Shown one piece after another: positions 34,748 to 43,601 of a stretch of 64,000 bases of DNA; within the stretch, counting starts at the first letter, position 1, and every line of letters begins with the position of its first letter. The stretch lies in the NCBI GenBank assembly GCA_963678235.1, contig OY782766.1, positions 2,170,001-2,234,000 on the forward strand, written 5' to 3'. The notes under the pieces were generated by a model. The model ran no database searches. It saw nothing but the letters and a program-made list of their open reading frames with translations, and was not told where the DNA came from. The stretch comes from JABMQB01 sp963678235 (lineage in GTDB: Bacteria > Bacteroidota > Bacteroidia > Bacteroidales > Prolixibacteraceae). Both the position numbers and the translations under genes were made by a program.

Positions 34748-35427
34748 TATTCGCTATATTTATATACTCCGTCAAAAGAATACGTTCCTGAGTCGTAGTT
34801 TAATCCTGATACAGTAAAACTTATCGAATCAAGGTCTGCAATTTTTAATGGTTCCAAATCAAACGAAACATAGGCAGAATAACGGAACAATTCTTCGTCA
34901 TCGAATTTATTATGCCTTATTTCCAATTCGATAGGTTGATCATCTGCCACAATTTCACCAGGTTGTTTCACAAGGTTTACCATGTGCGTTTCGTTATTGC
35001 CCCAAAATGATAGTTCGAAGTTCAGGAAATTATCTGTCACCCACATTTTTTTCATGATAATTGGATCATTTCCAATACTATCCTCTGTTTCGGGCGTAAT
35101 CGTAAAAATATCTTTCATCAATATATTTTCCCAATCCAACATCCGTACTTCATAGGTATCATTACCATCAATTGCATCAACCTGTTCTTCCACATAAAAG
35201 TAAACCAAAATCCTTGTACTGTCCTCCCAACTGTCAATAATGCGCGATGGCGATAATGGAATAATATAATCTTCGTCGTCCATTTTAATAACATAACCAA
35301 GTGGTTGGGAATCGTCAACCAACACCAATCCAAAACCACCATAAACTGGTTCGCTGGCATCATCGTCAGAGCATTTGACAAATACTGCTGCAACTAGTAC
35401 TAAAATTAAAATCTTAACTGTCCTCAT
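34747..35427 (-). CDS. NigD-like lipoprotein
   Basis: 226 residues. Lipoprotein signal with C19 (LVAAVFVKCSDDD); the following acidic residues suggest export to the outer membrane or surface in Bacteroidota. The rest is beta-rich, with a small N-terminal barrel-like part (GGFGLVLVDDS..LGYVIKMDDEDYIIPL) and a C-terminal Ig-like part ending DSGTYSFDGVYKYSE, resembling the NigD family. Function of the family is not established. Stand-alone gene with a terminator downstream. Confidence 0.7.
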   Translation of the reverse strand: MRTVKILILVLVAAVFVKCSDDDASEPVYGGFGLVLVDDSQPLGYVIKMDDEDYIIPLSPSRIIDSWEDSTRILVYFYVEEQVDAIDGNDTYEVRMLDWENILMKDIFTITPETEDSIGNDPIIMKKMWVTDNFLNFELSFWGNNETHMVNLVKQPGEIVADDQPIELEIRHNKFDDEELFRYSAYVSFDLEPLKIADLDSISFTVSGLNYDSGTYSFDGVYKYSE

Positions 35428-35616
35428 CTTTCTAACTATTTAATTAATTCTTTTACTATCTTTTTAGTGGTTTACACTAGTTTTATCTACTAACAAGATT
35501 TGAGCAATAAGAAAAGGTTGCGTAAAAAGAAAAAAAATAAATTACGGTCATTTTGACATAAATTCTTAAATTTAAAATCTGGCACAATGATTGATATTCA
35601 CATATGTATATTTTTA

Positions 35617-35624
35617 TATATTTG
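35617..35624 (+). promoter_or_regulatory. -7 box for the thioredoxin lipoprotein gene
   Basis: TATATTTG fits TAnnTTTG, 67 bp before the ATG. A TTG at 35591 is 23 bp further up, slightly wider than usual. Confidence 0.45.
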
Positions 35625-35690
35625 TAAGGAACTTATACGATAATCGTCATTAACAAATAAAATACAGGAACGTTAATAAAAATAGATATC

Positions 35691-36185
35691 ATGAAAAATT
35701 TAATTTACATAGTAGCAATTGCGGCCTTTTTATTACAAAGCTGTGGTTCGGCAACCAGCAAAACTACTGAAACATCTAGTGTTAGCCAGAGTGAGAATAA
35801 TAAAGGAGGCACCGAGTTGCTTACCAAAGCCGTATTTCTTGAAAAGGTTTGGGATTACGAAAATTCACCACGCGAATGGAAATTTAAAGGAGACAAACCT
35901 GTACTTATCGACTTTTATGCTGACTGGTGCGGACCATGTAGAAAAGCAGCCCCAATATTAGAAGGTATATCAAAAGATTTCGCAGATGAAATAAAAGTGT
36001 ATAAGATTGACACCCAAAAAGAACGGGAATTGGCAGGGGTATTCCAAGTTAGCGGAATCCCAGCATTTTTATACATCCCATTAAAAGGCAAACCGGTAAT
36101 GATGTCCGGAATTGGGCGTACAACCGAAGAAACTAAAAAAATGTTTGAGGACAATATTCAAAAAATCCTTTTGACAAACAACTAA
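35691..36185 (+). CDS. Thioredoxin-fold lipoprotein
   Basis: 164 residues. Lipoprotein signal with C18 (AAFLLQSCGS), a low-complexity Ser/Thr/Glu linker, then a thioredoxin domain with redox-active C80-G-P-C83 in DFYADWCGPCRK and the cis-proline loop SGIPAF. It should act as a periplasmic disulfide oxidoreductase, most likely a reductase given the CGPC pair, anchored in a membrane. Stand-alone, followed by a terminator. No cytochrome-biogenesis partner is visible. Confidence 0.88.
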   Translation: MKNLIYIVAIAAFLLQSCGSATSKTTETSSVSQSENNKGGTELLTKAVFLEKVWDYENSPREWKFKGDKPVLIDFYADWCGPCRKAAPILEGISKDFADEIKVYKIDTQKERELAGVFQVSGIPAFLYIPLKGKPVMMSGIGRTTEETKKMFEDNIQKILLTNN

Positions 36186-36208
36186 GATATATTATATAGC
36201 AACAATCT

Positions 36209-36238
36209 AAAAGACTGCCAGTTTGGTGGTCTTTTTTT
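36209..36238 (+). terminator. Terminator after the thioredoxin gene
   Basis: AAAAGACTGCC / GGTGGTCTTTTTTT with loop AGTTT, one mismatch-like bulge and seven Ts. Confidence 0.65.
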
Positions 36239-36284
36239 GTGGATACTGCCAATCCCGGTTAATCTTAATCCCCCTATATCCCCC

Positions 36285-36293
36285 TTTAATAAG
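36285..36293 (+). repeat. Left target-site duplication of the insertion sequence
   Basis: TTTAATAAG directly outside the left terminal repeat; the same nine bases are at 37862-37870 outside the right one. Confidence 0.9.
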
Positions 36294-37861
36294 CTACCCT
36301 TTATACACAAATATTCGTTCTTTCAAATATTGTTGAGTTAACAAATGGCTGTTGACAATTAGCTATTTAATTCATTGATATACAGACATTTAAGTTAGAA
36401 TATCCGATTATTTTTCATTATCTTAAATGCATGATAATCAACAAGTTTAACGGTTTTTTCAGTGGGTCTTTACCTGATTTACGTATTGAAAAGAGAGCAG
36501 AAAAAGTAATGAATGATATGTTTACCTTTGGGAAAGTAGTAGTAAATAAATTCTGTGCGAGTTCTACAGAAAAAATAGGGGCATATCGTATGTTTGGGAA
36601 CAATAGTTTTGATTTTAACAACCTGGCACAAGGAGTTATAAAATCCTGTCAGGATAATCAAGGAGCAGGGCATCTACTTTGTATACAAGATACTACAGAA
36701 TTTAACTTCACCCACCATATCAACAGGATAGGTAAAACAGATAAAGGTATTGGTCCAGTTACAAAAAATGAGAATGCTGGTTTCTTTTGCCACCCAGTAT
36801 TGGTGGTAGATGCTGAGGATAAAATACCCACAGGCATCACCTATATAAAGTTATGGAATCGGTCCTGGGACAAACAGGATAAATACGAACGGGGTTACAA
36901 AAGCCAGGAAATCAGCCAAAAAGAATCATACCGTTGGGTCGAAAGTGCCCAGGCGGCTAAAGAAGTATTATCAGAAACCCCAATGTTGACCATTATTGGC
37001 GATAGGGAATCGGATATTTACGAGGAACTTGCAACTGTCCCAGATGAACGGACACAATTATTAATCCGTTCAAGCATCAACAGGAGGTTGGAAGGTGATA
37101 AAAAGAAGTTATTCGAAAAATTAGGGGAGCAAGAACAAAAAACCGTTTATCAACTACAAATACAAGGGAACAAGAAGCGAAAAAACAGGGTCGCCCAGAT
37201 GGCATTAAAATATGTCAAGGTCAAAATAAAAAAGCCGCAAAAGGCACACATGGAAAACTATCCCGACTTTGTTGAAGTTTGGGCAATAGAAGCCAGGGAA
37301 TTGCAAAAAACTACCCCGGCAGGGGAAGCACCAGTGCTTTGGAGGTTATTGACATCCCACTCAATTACAACGGTCGAAGATGCCATGAAGTGTTTAGAAT
37401 GGTACAGTAACAGGTGGTTTATAGAAGAACTTTTTCGGGTCATGAAAAGCAAAGGGCTTGAACTGGAAGCGTCACAGCTTGAAACTGGGGCAGCATTGAA
37501 GAAACAAGTAGTTATGGCACTTCAAATTGCCTTAACCGTAATGATGCTTAAATTATCACTCAACAAAAAACAACAAGTAAAAGCTGAAATAACTTTTTCA
37601 GCAGAACAAATAGAGTTTATTAAATTATTAATGACGGAAATAGAAGGAAAAACAAAGAAGCAACAAAACCCATATCCTAAAAGGACTCTGGCATGGTGTG
37701 CTTGGGCAATAGCAAGGTTGAGCGGCTGGAGTGGTTATAAATCACACGGCCCTCCTGGATATATATCTATTAAAAATGGACTTGATATCTTCCATAATAA
37801 GTTTGAAGGTTATCAAGTTGCTTTAAACTTTTTAAATTTAAAAGATGTGTATAAAGGGTAG
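36294..37861 (+). mobile_element. IS4-family insertion sequence, complete
   Basis: 1568 bp with perfect 16-bp terminal inverted repeats: CTACCCTTTATACACA at 36294-36309 and its complement at 37846-37861. A 9-bp duplication TTTAATAAG flanks it. One transposase gene fills it, and its TAG stop is the last three bases of the element. Nine-base duplications and the transposase type fit the IS50/Tn5-like part of the IS4 family. Exact ends and an intact frame suggest recent insertion. Confidence 0.93.
36431..37861 (+). CDS. IS4-family transposase (Tn5/IS50-like)
   Basis: 476 residues. N-terminal DNA-binding domain of the Tn5 type (FSGSLPDLRIEKRAEKVMND ... STEKIGAYRMFGNN), then a DDE nuclease core: D in IQDTTEFNF, D in TIIGDRESDIYEEL, and the Y-N-R-W..EELFRVMKSK signature (Y-(2)-R-(3)-E-(6)-K of the family) with the catalytic Glu. 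It carries out cut-and-paste transposition of the element that encodes it. The frame is intact with no internal stops, and it ends inside the right terminal repeat. Length equals that of Tn5 transposase. Confidence 0.93.
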   Translation: MIINKFNGFFSGSLPDLRIEKRAEKVMNDMFTFGKVVVNKFCASSTEKIGAYRMFGNNSFDFNNLAQGVIKSCQDNQGAGHLLCIQDTTEFNFTHHINRIGKTDKGIGPVTKNENAGFFCHPVLVVDAEDKIPTGITYIKLWNRSWDKQDKYERGYKSQEISQKESYRWVESAQAAKEVLSETPMLTIIGDRESDIYEELATVPDERTQLLIRSSINRRLEGDKKKLFEKLGEQEQKTVYQLQIQGNKKRKNRVAQMALKYVKVKIKKPQKAHMENYPDFVEVWAIEARELQKTTPAGEAPVLWRLLTSHSITTVEDAMKCLEWYSNRWFIEELFRVMKSKGLELEASQLETGAALKKQVVMALQIALTVMMLKLSLNKKQQVKAEITFSAEQIEFIKLLMTEIEGKTKKQQNPYPKRTLAWCAWAIARLSGWSGYKSHGPPGYISIKNGLDIFHNKFEGYQVALNFLNLKDVYKG

Positions 37862-37870
37862 TTTAATAAG
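37862..37870 (+). repeat. Right target-site duplication of the insertion sequence
   Basis: TTTAATAAG, identical to 36285-36293. Removing the element and one copy restores CCCCCTTTAATAAGGGGG, a small hairpin similar to one downstream of thrC. Confidence 0.9.
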
Positions 37871-37955
37871 GGGGACAGTGTTTATTGAATTAAAAGAAAG
37901 TCTTTAAAGCTGTCCTTAACGGAATGTTTTGTTTTCGTCTTTCGTGAATTCCAAT
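37871..37955 (-). pseudogene. Decayed copy of the thrC 3' end
   Basis: Aligns with the end of the intact threonine synthase gene at 38048-38150. The first 44 bases differ at about five positions and include the codons for KDFLL-x-Q and stop. Further in, about three quarters of bases match after a short gap. Reading frame is lost beyond that. The hairpin flank (CTTAATCCCCC ...) is duplicated as well. Confidence 0.7.
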
Positions 37956-38059
37956 AATGTATTCTGAAAGTATCTTGATAATGTGTTCAATATTAAAATA
38001 TTTTTAAAGATATTACTGGAAAACCCCTCTTAATCCCCCTTTAATCAGGGGGACAATAT

Positions 38060-39367
38060 TTATTGATTTAAAAGAAAGTCTTTAAAGCCGCCATAAGCTT
38101 TCCCTAAAGAAATGCTTTTCTTTTCGCCTTTCATAAATTCCGCTAATTTATCGGGAAGTGGGACTTTGCCTTTTCCAATAATACTTTCAACAGTTTCGGT
38201 AAATTTTGCAGGATGTGCAGTTTCTAAAAATACACCAACCTCTCCTTCCTGGAGGTTGTCTTCCAATGCCTGATAAGCACAAGCCCCGTGTGGATCAAGC
38301 AAGTAGTTATGCTTTTCATAAACTTTAAGGACAATCTTTCTGATTTCATCATCCGAAAACCGGGTTCCTTTCATTTGCCCAGAAATATCCGAATGTGAAT
38401 TACCAAATAAATCAAGGATACGGGCAAAGTTACTTGGATCGCCGACATCCATGGCATTTGCAAGTGTCTCGACTGATGGGCGTGGATTGTAATTTCCGGT
38501 GGATAAATATTCAAAGACAATATCGTTGGCATTGTTGGCGGCAATAAAATACTTAATGGGCAATCCCATTTTTACGCCAAACAGCCCGGCTGTGAGATTA
38601 CCAAAATTTCCGCTTGGTACCGAAATAACCAATTGATTATTTGTAAGCTTTCCAGCTTCTTTCAATCGAGCATAAGCATTAAAATAATAAAATGCCTGAG
38701 GTAAAAACCGTGCAACGTTGATAGAGTTTGCCGAAGTCAGTAAAAGCTTTTTGTTTAATTCTTCATCTAAAAAAGCTGTTTTTACAAGTTTCTGGCAATC
38801 GTCAAAAGTCCCATCCACCTCAATGGCAGTGATATTCTGTCCAAGTGTCGTAAATTGTGCTTCCTGAATTGCGCTTACCTTTCCTTTTGGATACAAAACA
38901 TAGACATGAATACCGTCAACACCCAAAAATCCGTTGGCAACGGCGCTACCCGTATCACCAGAAGTGGCAACCAAAACATTCACCTGCTTTTTCTCTTCAG
39001 CCAAGAAATAACGCAGAAGGCGTGCCATGAAGCGCGCACCAACATCTTTGAATGCTAGTGTTGGTCCATGAAATAACTCCAGTGACCAAATTCTATCGGT
39101 AACCTGAACCACAGGACAATCAAACTGAAGCGTATCAAAAACAATTTCCCTGAGTTTGCTTTCTGCTATATCCTCACCAAAAAACTTCTGTGCAACCTCG
39201 AACGCTATTTCCTGAAAGGATAATTTTTCAATATTTTCAAAAAAAGAAGGCTCAAATGGTTTTATCTGTTCCGGCATATACAAACCATTATCGGCTGCAA
39301 GCCCTTTAACTACCGCCTCTTTTAAACTTACCGGTTCAACTTTTATGTTGGTACTGTAGTATTTCAT
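38060..39367 (-). CDS. thrC: Threonine synthase
   Basis: 435 residues, PLP-dependent fold type II. It converts O-phosphohomoserine to threonine. Diagnostic features are the YYSTN start, LELFHGPTLAFKDVGARF with the PLP lysine, VATSGDTGSAVANGF, VSVPSGNFGNLTAGLF-like segment, and the C-terminal LDPHGACAYQAL. It is the last gene of the threonine operon, 47 bp after the putative homoserine kinase. A partial decayed copy of its 3' end lies just downstream. Confidence 0.95.
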   Translation of the reverse strand: MKYYSTNIKVEPVSLKEAVVKGLAADNGLYMPEQIKPFEPSFFENIEKLSFQEIAFEVAQKFFGEDIAESKLREIVFDTLQFDCPVVQVTDRIWSLELFHGPTLAFKDVGARFMARLLRYFLAEEKKQVNVLVATSGDTGSAVANGFLGVDGIHVYVLYPKGKVSAIQEAQFTTLGQNITAIEVDGTFDDCQKLVKTAFLDEELNKKLLLTSANSINVARFLPQAFYYFNAYARLKEAGKLTNNQLVISVPSGNFGNLTAGLFGVKMGLPIKYFIAANNANDIVFEYLSTGNYNPRPSVETLANAMDVGDPSNFARILDLFGNSHSDISGQMKGTRFSDDEIRKIVLKVYEKHNYLLDPHGACAYQALEDNLQEGEVGVFLETAHPAKFTETVESIIGKGKVPLPDKLAEFMKGEKKSISLGKAYGGFKDFLLNQ

Positions 39368-39414
39368 ATGATTTTCATGAATAAGAATTTCACAAAAAGT
39401 GAATCTTAAATTCG

Positions 39415-40623
39415 CTATTTATTTAAAAATGCTTTTATAAATTCGTTTCCTTTTAAAGTTCCATACGATCCGTGATCAGAATCAAACTCGTCGTACACAT
39501 TTACATCATCTGCCGAGTTACCAGGCTTGTAAATAATAAATGGCACAGCATCACGGGTATGGGTTTTAATTGCACAAGGAGTTGGGTGATCAGGAAGGAT
39601 GGCAATAGCGACCGGATCGTCCCAATTTGTTGTTTCTTCAACAATGGCTTTCACCACCCGGTTGTCGAGATATTCGATGGTCTTTGTTTTTAGTTCCACA
39701 TCACCTTCATGCCCGGCTTCGTCGCTTGCTTCAATGTGCAAATACACCAAATCGTTGCTTTTTAATGCTTCAATGGCAGCATGGGCTTTACCCTCGTAAT
39801 TGGTATCGTACAAACCTGTTGCACCTTCCACTTTGATAACTTCCATTCCGGCATACACGCCAATCCCCTGGATTAAATCGACCGCAGAAATCACTGCCGA
39901 TTTCTCTACGCCATACATTTCTTTTAGCGTTGGCATGGCAGGTTTATATCCAGGCGACCACGGCCAAATAATATTTGCCGGATCTTTTCCTTCAGAAATT
40001 CTTTTTTTATTGATCGGATGGTCTTGAAGCAAATCCCTTGATTTTTCCATAAGGGAATTAATCAGCTTCGTTGTTTTTTCTGCAATTGCATTTTTTGCTT
40101 TTGGCAACACTTCTTTGTAAGCTGTTCCCATCACATCGTGCGGTGGGGTACAGTTTATTTCTTTGTTTCCACCCTTAATAACCAATAAATGCCTGTAAGA
40201 AACCCCGGGATAAAAAGTTATGTTTTCGTTGCCAAGTTTTTGGTTTAGAAAATCAATTAGTATCGTAGCCTCTTCAGTTGAAATATGCCCAGCCGAATGA
40301 TTTTTAATTTTTTCATCTTCAATACAAATAATATTACAACGAAACGCGAGGTCTTCATCCTCAAGTTTTACGCCCATGCTTGCAGCTTCGAGCACCCCAC
40401 GCCCTTCGAATACCTTTTCAACATCGTAGCCCAGCACAGCCATGTTGGCAATTTCACTTCCCGGGTGCATGCTTTCAGGCACTGTTATAAGTTTGCCATT
40501 CCTGCCTTTTTTTGCCAGGGCATCAATATTCGGTTTTACAGCCATTTGTAGTGGGGTTTTCCCTCCATAACCAGCTAAAGGCTCATCAGACATACCATCC
40601 CCAAGAATTATTATATGTTTCAT
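39415..40623 (-). CDS. Phosphoglycerate-mutase-like protein, putative homoserine kinase
   Basis: 402 residues of the alkaline-phosphatase superfamily, annotated in relatives as cofactor-independent phosphoglycerate mutase (ApgM type). Metal-site motifs: ILGDGMSDEPL, MHPGSEIANMAVLGYD, HIEASDEAGHEGD, LPDHPTP and DHGSYG near the end. It lies between aspartokinase/homoserine dehydrogenase and threonine synthase, exactly where a homoserine kinase is needed, and no GHMP-type thrB is present in the window. Genetic work in Bacteroides and Desulfovibrio has assigned homoserine kinase activity to such proteins. The assignment here rests on operon position plus that precedent. Confidence 0.8.
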   Translation of the reverse strand: MKHIIILGDGMSDEPLAGYGGKTPLQMAVKPNIDALAKKGRNGKLITVPESMHPGSEIANMAVLGYDVEKVFEGRGVLEAASMGVKLEDEDLAFRCNIICIEDEKIKNHSAGHISTEEATILIDFLNQKLGNENITFYPGVSYRHLLVIKGGNKEINCTPPHDVMGTAYKEVLPKAKNAIAEKTTKLINSLMEKSRDLLQDHPINKKRISEGKDPANIIWPWSPGYKPAMPTLKEMYGVEKSAVISAVDLIQGIGVYAGMEVIKVEGATGLYDTNYEGKAHAAIEALKSNDLVYLHIEASDEAGHEGDVELKTKTIEYLDNRVVKAIVEETTNWDDPVAIAILPDHPTPCAIKTHTRDAVPFIIYKPGNSADDVNVYDEFDSDHGSYGTLKGNEFIKAFLNK

Positions 40624-40635
40624 CTTGTTAAAAAT

Positions 40636-40995
40636 TTAGTTTGTTGGAATTGGCAGATTGTGCTGCTTTAAAAATGTAAGCTTATCCCAATATCCCCTTT
40701 GTAATTTTATTTTACCATCGACCACATGAAAAAAGCCGCAACCCCTTAAGCCAAGCGGATCTTTCCACGCAAGGATTGCCCATTCCCCATCTTCAAAAAT
40801 ATTTTCGACAATACAAACCATATCGGCATTGGAGAATTCCTCCTCAAACATTTTTTGTATTGCTTCTTTCCCTTCAACCGGTTCGTTTGCCACCTGGTGA
40901 TTAATAGCATCGTCATGATAAAGCTGACCAAGGCTTTCAGCATCGGCACGGTTAAAATATTCGACAAATTTTTGTACAATTTGTTTTGGCGACAT
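40636..40995 (-). CDS. NTF2-like (SnoaL-type) protein in the threonine operon
   Basis: 119 residues, alpha+beta barrel of the nuclear transport factor 2 superfamily: VQKFVEYFNRADAESLGQLY, DDAINHQV, then ILAWKDPLGLRGCGFFHVVDG. Such domains bind small ligands or catalyse isomerisations and additions; nothing identifies its ligand. It is placed between thrA (17 bp) and the putative homoserine kinase (12 bp) on the same strand, so it is cotranscribed. Whether it contributes to threonine synthesis or is a passenger is unknown. Confidence 0.75.
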   Translation of the reverse strand: MSPKQIVQKFVEYFNRADAESLGQLYHDDAINHQVANEPVEGKEAIQKMFEEEFSNADMVCIVENIFEDGEWAILAWKDPLGLRGCGFFHVVDGKIKLQRGYWDKLTFLKQHNLPIPTN

Positions 40996-41012
40996 GAGTA
41001 AAACCTTATAGA

Positions 41013-43436
41013 TTAAATATTTGAAACCTTAATAATATCGGCAAATACCCCTGCTGCAGTTACGGATGCCCCGGCACCATATCCTTTGATCAGCATTGGA
41101 AATTCATGGTACCTTTCTGTTGTGTACATGACCAAGTTATTGCTTCCTTCCAGGTCGTAAAATGGGTGCGTGGCATCAACTTCCTGCAAACCAACTTCCG
41201 CTTTTCCGCCCTCCAATTTGGCAACAAAACGCCATTTTTTATTTTGTTTTTCCAATTCAGCCCTTCTGGTTTCAAAATCATCATCCACTTCCGAAATGTG
41301 TGCAAAGAAATCGTCAACACTCCCTTCAAAGTATTTCTCCGGAATAAATTTGTTGACTTTTATTTCATCCATTTCCATCACATACCCAGACTCGCGAGCC
41401 AAAATTAACAGTTTCCTAACCACATCGATTCCACTCAGATCGATCCTTGGATCAGGCTCGGCAAAGCCCTGCTCTTTTGCCATCACAATGGCCTTGCTCA
41501 TCTTAATTTCGGGCGAAATAGTATTAAAAATAAAATTGAGCGTGCCTGACAACACTGCCTCAATTTTAAGGACTTCGTCGCCTGAATTTACAAGATCGTT
41601 TAAGGTATTGATAATTGGAAGCCCTGCTCCCACATTTGTTTCAAACAAAAACTTAACACCTTTGCGCTTGGCAATTTTTTTAAGGTTTTTATAATTTTCA
41701 TAATCCGATGAAGCCGCAACCTTGTTGGCCGTTACAATCGACACGTTGGAACTCAAAACTTTTTCGTAAATCCCGGCAACCGTATCCGAAGCTGTACAAT
41801 CCACAAATACGGAATTGAACATGTTCATCTCGGTAATTTTTTCCAGGAATTTATCCAAGCCTGAAGCATATTTTGATTTATCGAGCTGTGCTTTATAATT
41901 TTCAAGGTTAATCCCATCTCTGGAGAACAGCATTTTTTTAGAGTTTGCCACACCCGTAAGTTTAATGTTTAGGTGCTTACTTTTCTTCAGTTTTTCCTGC
42001 TGCTGCTTCAATTGGGTAAGCAAATGTCCTCCAACAGTTCCGATTCCCATAAGGAAAACATTGAGTTCGTTAAACTCGGAAAGGAAAAACGACTCATGAA
42101 CAACATTCAGGGTTTTCCGTAGGTCGGCTTTTTTAACAACCCAGGATATATTTAACTCCGATGCCCCTTGTGCTATGGCAATAATATTGATCCCGTTTTT
42201 ACCAATAGTATCGAACAACTTCCCGGCAATACCGGTTGTATGTTTCATATTTTCGCCAACAATCGCAACAATAGACAAAGCGGTTTCGATGGCTACTTTA
42301 TTAATCTGACCTTGTTTAATCTCTTTTTCAAATTCCTCTTTGATGGCATTTTCCGCTTTTTCAACATTTTGGTCATCAACGGCAATACTGATTGAATTTT
42401 CGGAAGAAGCCTGGGAAATTAATATTACATTGATTTCTTCTTTTGCCAGCGCAGTGAATATCCTCATAGAAATTCCTGTAACCCCTACCATTCCAATTCC
42501 CTGAAGGGTAATCAACGAAATCCCGGATATTGATGAGATACCTTTAATTGGTTTGTCTTTCCCGTTTAGTGAACTTCCGGTAATAAGCGTTCCTGATCCC
42601 TCAGGGTTCAGGGTATTTTTAATATGAACCGGAATACTTTTCTGATAAACAGGCAAAATTGTTGGAGGGTAAATAACTTTCGCCCCAAAATGCGAAAGTT
42701 CCATTGCTTCAGAGTAAGTCAAAGCGGGTATGGTATATGCTTTACTGATTACCCGCGGATCGGCAGTCATAAAGCCATCCACATCGGTCCATATTTCTAA
42801 TGCATTTACATTTAATGCAGCGGAGAATATTGCCGCTGTATAATCAGACCCGCCACGTCCGAGGGTTGTATATTCCCCTGAATCATTTCCGGCAACAAAT
42901 CCTGGTGCAATAGCAATTCCTTTAAAATCGCCAAATTCCCTTTTTATTAGTTTGTTGGTGACTTTAAAATTTACATTTGCTTTTCCGAAATTGCTATCAG
43001 TCCGAAGGTAATCTGCCGAATTAATCCAAACTGCATCCGGTATATATTTGGCAACTATATGCGATGACATTCGTTCGCCAAGACCAACAATCCTGTCCAT
43101 GGTTTTAGGTGTTAACTCGCCAACGAGTGTCACCCCAGTCAGGATTTTCTCCATTTCTTTCAGAAGCATATCAATTCGGGTCCGGACTTCATGATCGTCA
43201 TCAAACAATTCATTGATCACATCTAAATGCCTCTTTTTTACTTCTTGGAGTTCATTATGAAAATATCCCGTGCCTATGGAGGCCATTCTGGCAGCTTTCA
43301 GAATTTTATCTGTAACCCCGCCCAATGCCGAAATTACCACGATCACATCATCTTCCTGTTGAAGAATAATTTGTTTTACTTTTTGAATGTTTTCAGCGGT
43401 TCCTACAGAGGTACCACCAAACTTTAATACTTTCAT
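41013..43436 (-). CDS. thrA: Bifunctional aspartate kinase / homoserine dehydrogenase
   Basis: 807 residues from the ATG at 43436 (MKVLKFGGTSVGTAENIQKV); an upstream in-frame start adds only 14 unrelated residues. Residues about 1-290 form the kinase (KFGGTSVG, GRGGSDYTAAIFSA). Two ACT domains (about 310-460) should sense threonine. The homoserine dehydrogenase (about 465-807) begins VFLMGIGTVGGHLL, with a TANKVAASSDYENY segment and LSGTLNFIF. It carries the first and third steps of the aspartate pathway. It leads the four-gene threonine operon. I found no leader peptide rich in Thr or Ile, so allosteric control seems more likely than attenuation. Confidence 0.95.
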   Translation of the reverse strand: MKVLKFGGTSVGTAENIQKVKQIILQQEDDVIVVISALGGVTDKILKAARMASIGTGYFHNELQEVKKRHLDVINELFDDDHEVRTRIDMLLKEMEKILTGVTLVGELTPKTMDRIVGLGERMSSHIVAKYIPDAVWINSADYLRTDSNFGKANVNFKVTNKLIKREFGDFKGIAIAPGFVAGNDSGEYTTLGRGGSDYTAAIFSAALNVNALEIWTDVDGFMTADPRVISKAYTIPALTYSEAMELSHFGAKVIYPPTILPVYQKSIPVHIKNTLNPEGSGTLITGSSLNGKDKPIKGISSISGISLITLQGIGMVGVTGISMRIFTALAKEEINVILISQASSENSISIAVDDQNVEKAENAIKEEFEKEIKQGQINKVAIETALSIVAIVGENMKHTTGIAGKLFDTIGKNGINIIAIAQGASELNISWVVKKADLRKTLNVVHESFFLSEFNELNVFLMGIGTVGGHLLTQLKQQQEKLKKSKHLNIKLTGVANSKKMLFSRDGINLENYKAQLDKSKYASGLDKFLEKITEMNMFNSVFVDCTASDTVAGIYEKVLSSNVSIVTANKVAASSDYENYKNLKKIAKRKGVKFLFETNVGAGLPIINTLNDLVNSGDEVLKIEAVLSGTLNFIFNTISPEIKMSKAIVMAKEQGFAEPDPRIDLSGIDVVRKLLILARESGYVMEMDEIKVNKFIPEKYFEGSVDDFFAHISEVDDDFETRRAELEKQNKKWRFVAKLEGGKAEVGLQEVDATHPFYDLEGSNNLVMYTTERYHEFPMLIKGYGAGASVTAAGVFADIIKVSNI

Positions 43437-43544
43437 AATTTTTTGTTTTGGCTCAAACTGGTTAGGATTGAGCTGCAAATTAATTAAATTAATAATCGAA
43501 CAACTTAAACATAAGTGTTGTTACCAAAAACTTAAAACAGATAT

Positions 43545-43581
43545 AAAAAAAGGATGAACAACAGCTGCTATTCATCCTTTT
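43545..43581 (-). terminator. Terminator of the bcp-recA operon
   Basis: Minus strand: AAAGGATGAA, a 12-nt loop, TTCATCCTTT, then a T run. It starts about 20 bp beyond the recA stop and lies upstream of thrA. Confidence 0.8.
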
Positions 43582-43601
43582 CACTGTTGATATCTAATTT
43601 T

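Noticed and set aside
39415..40623. Glycolytic phosphoglycerate mutase
   Set aside because: Possible by family name, but operon position between thrA and thrC favours homoserine kinase.
43437..43544. Threonine attenuator leader upstream of thrA
   Set aside because: The only mini-frame (MFKLFDY) has no Thr or Ile run, and the hairpin in this gap is the recA terminator on the same strand.
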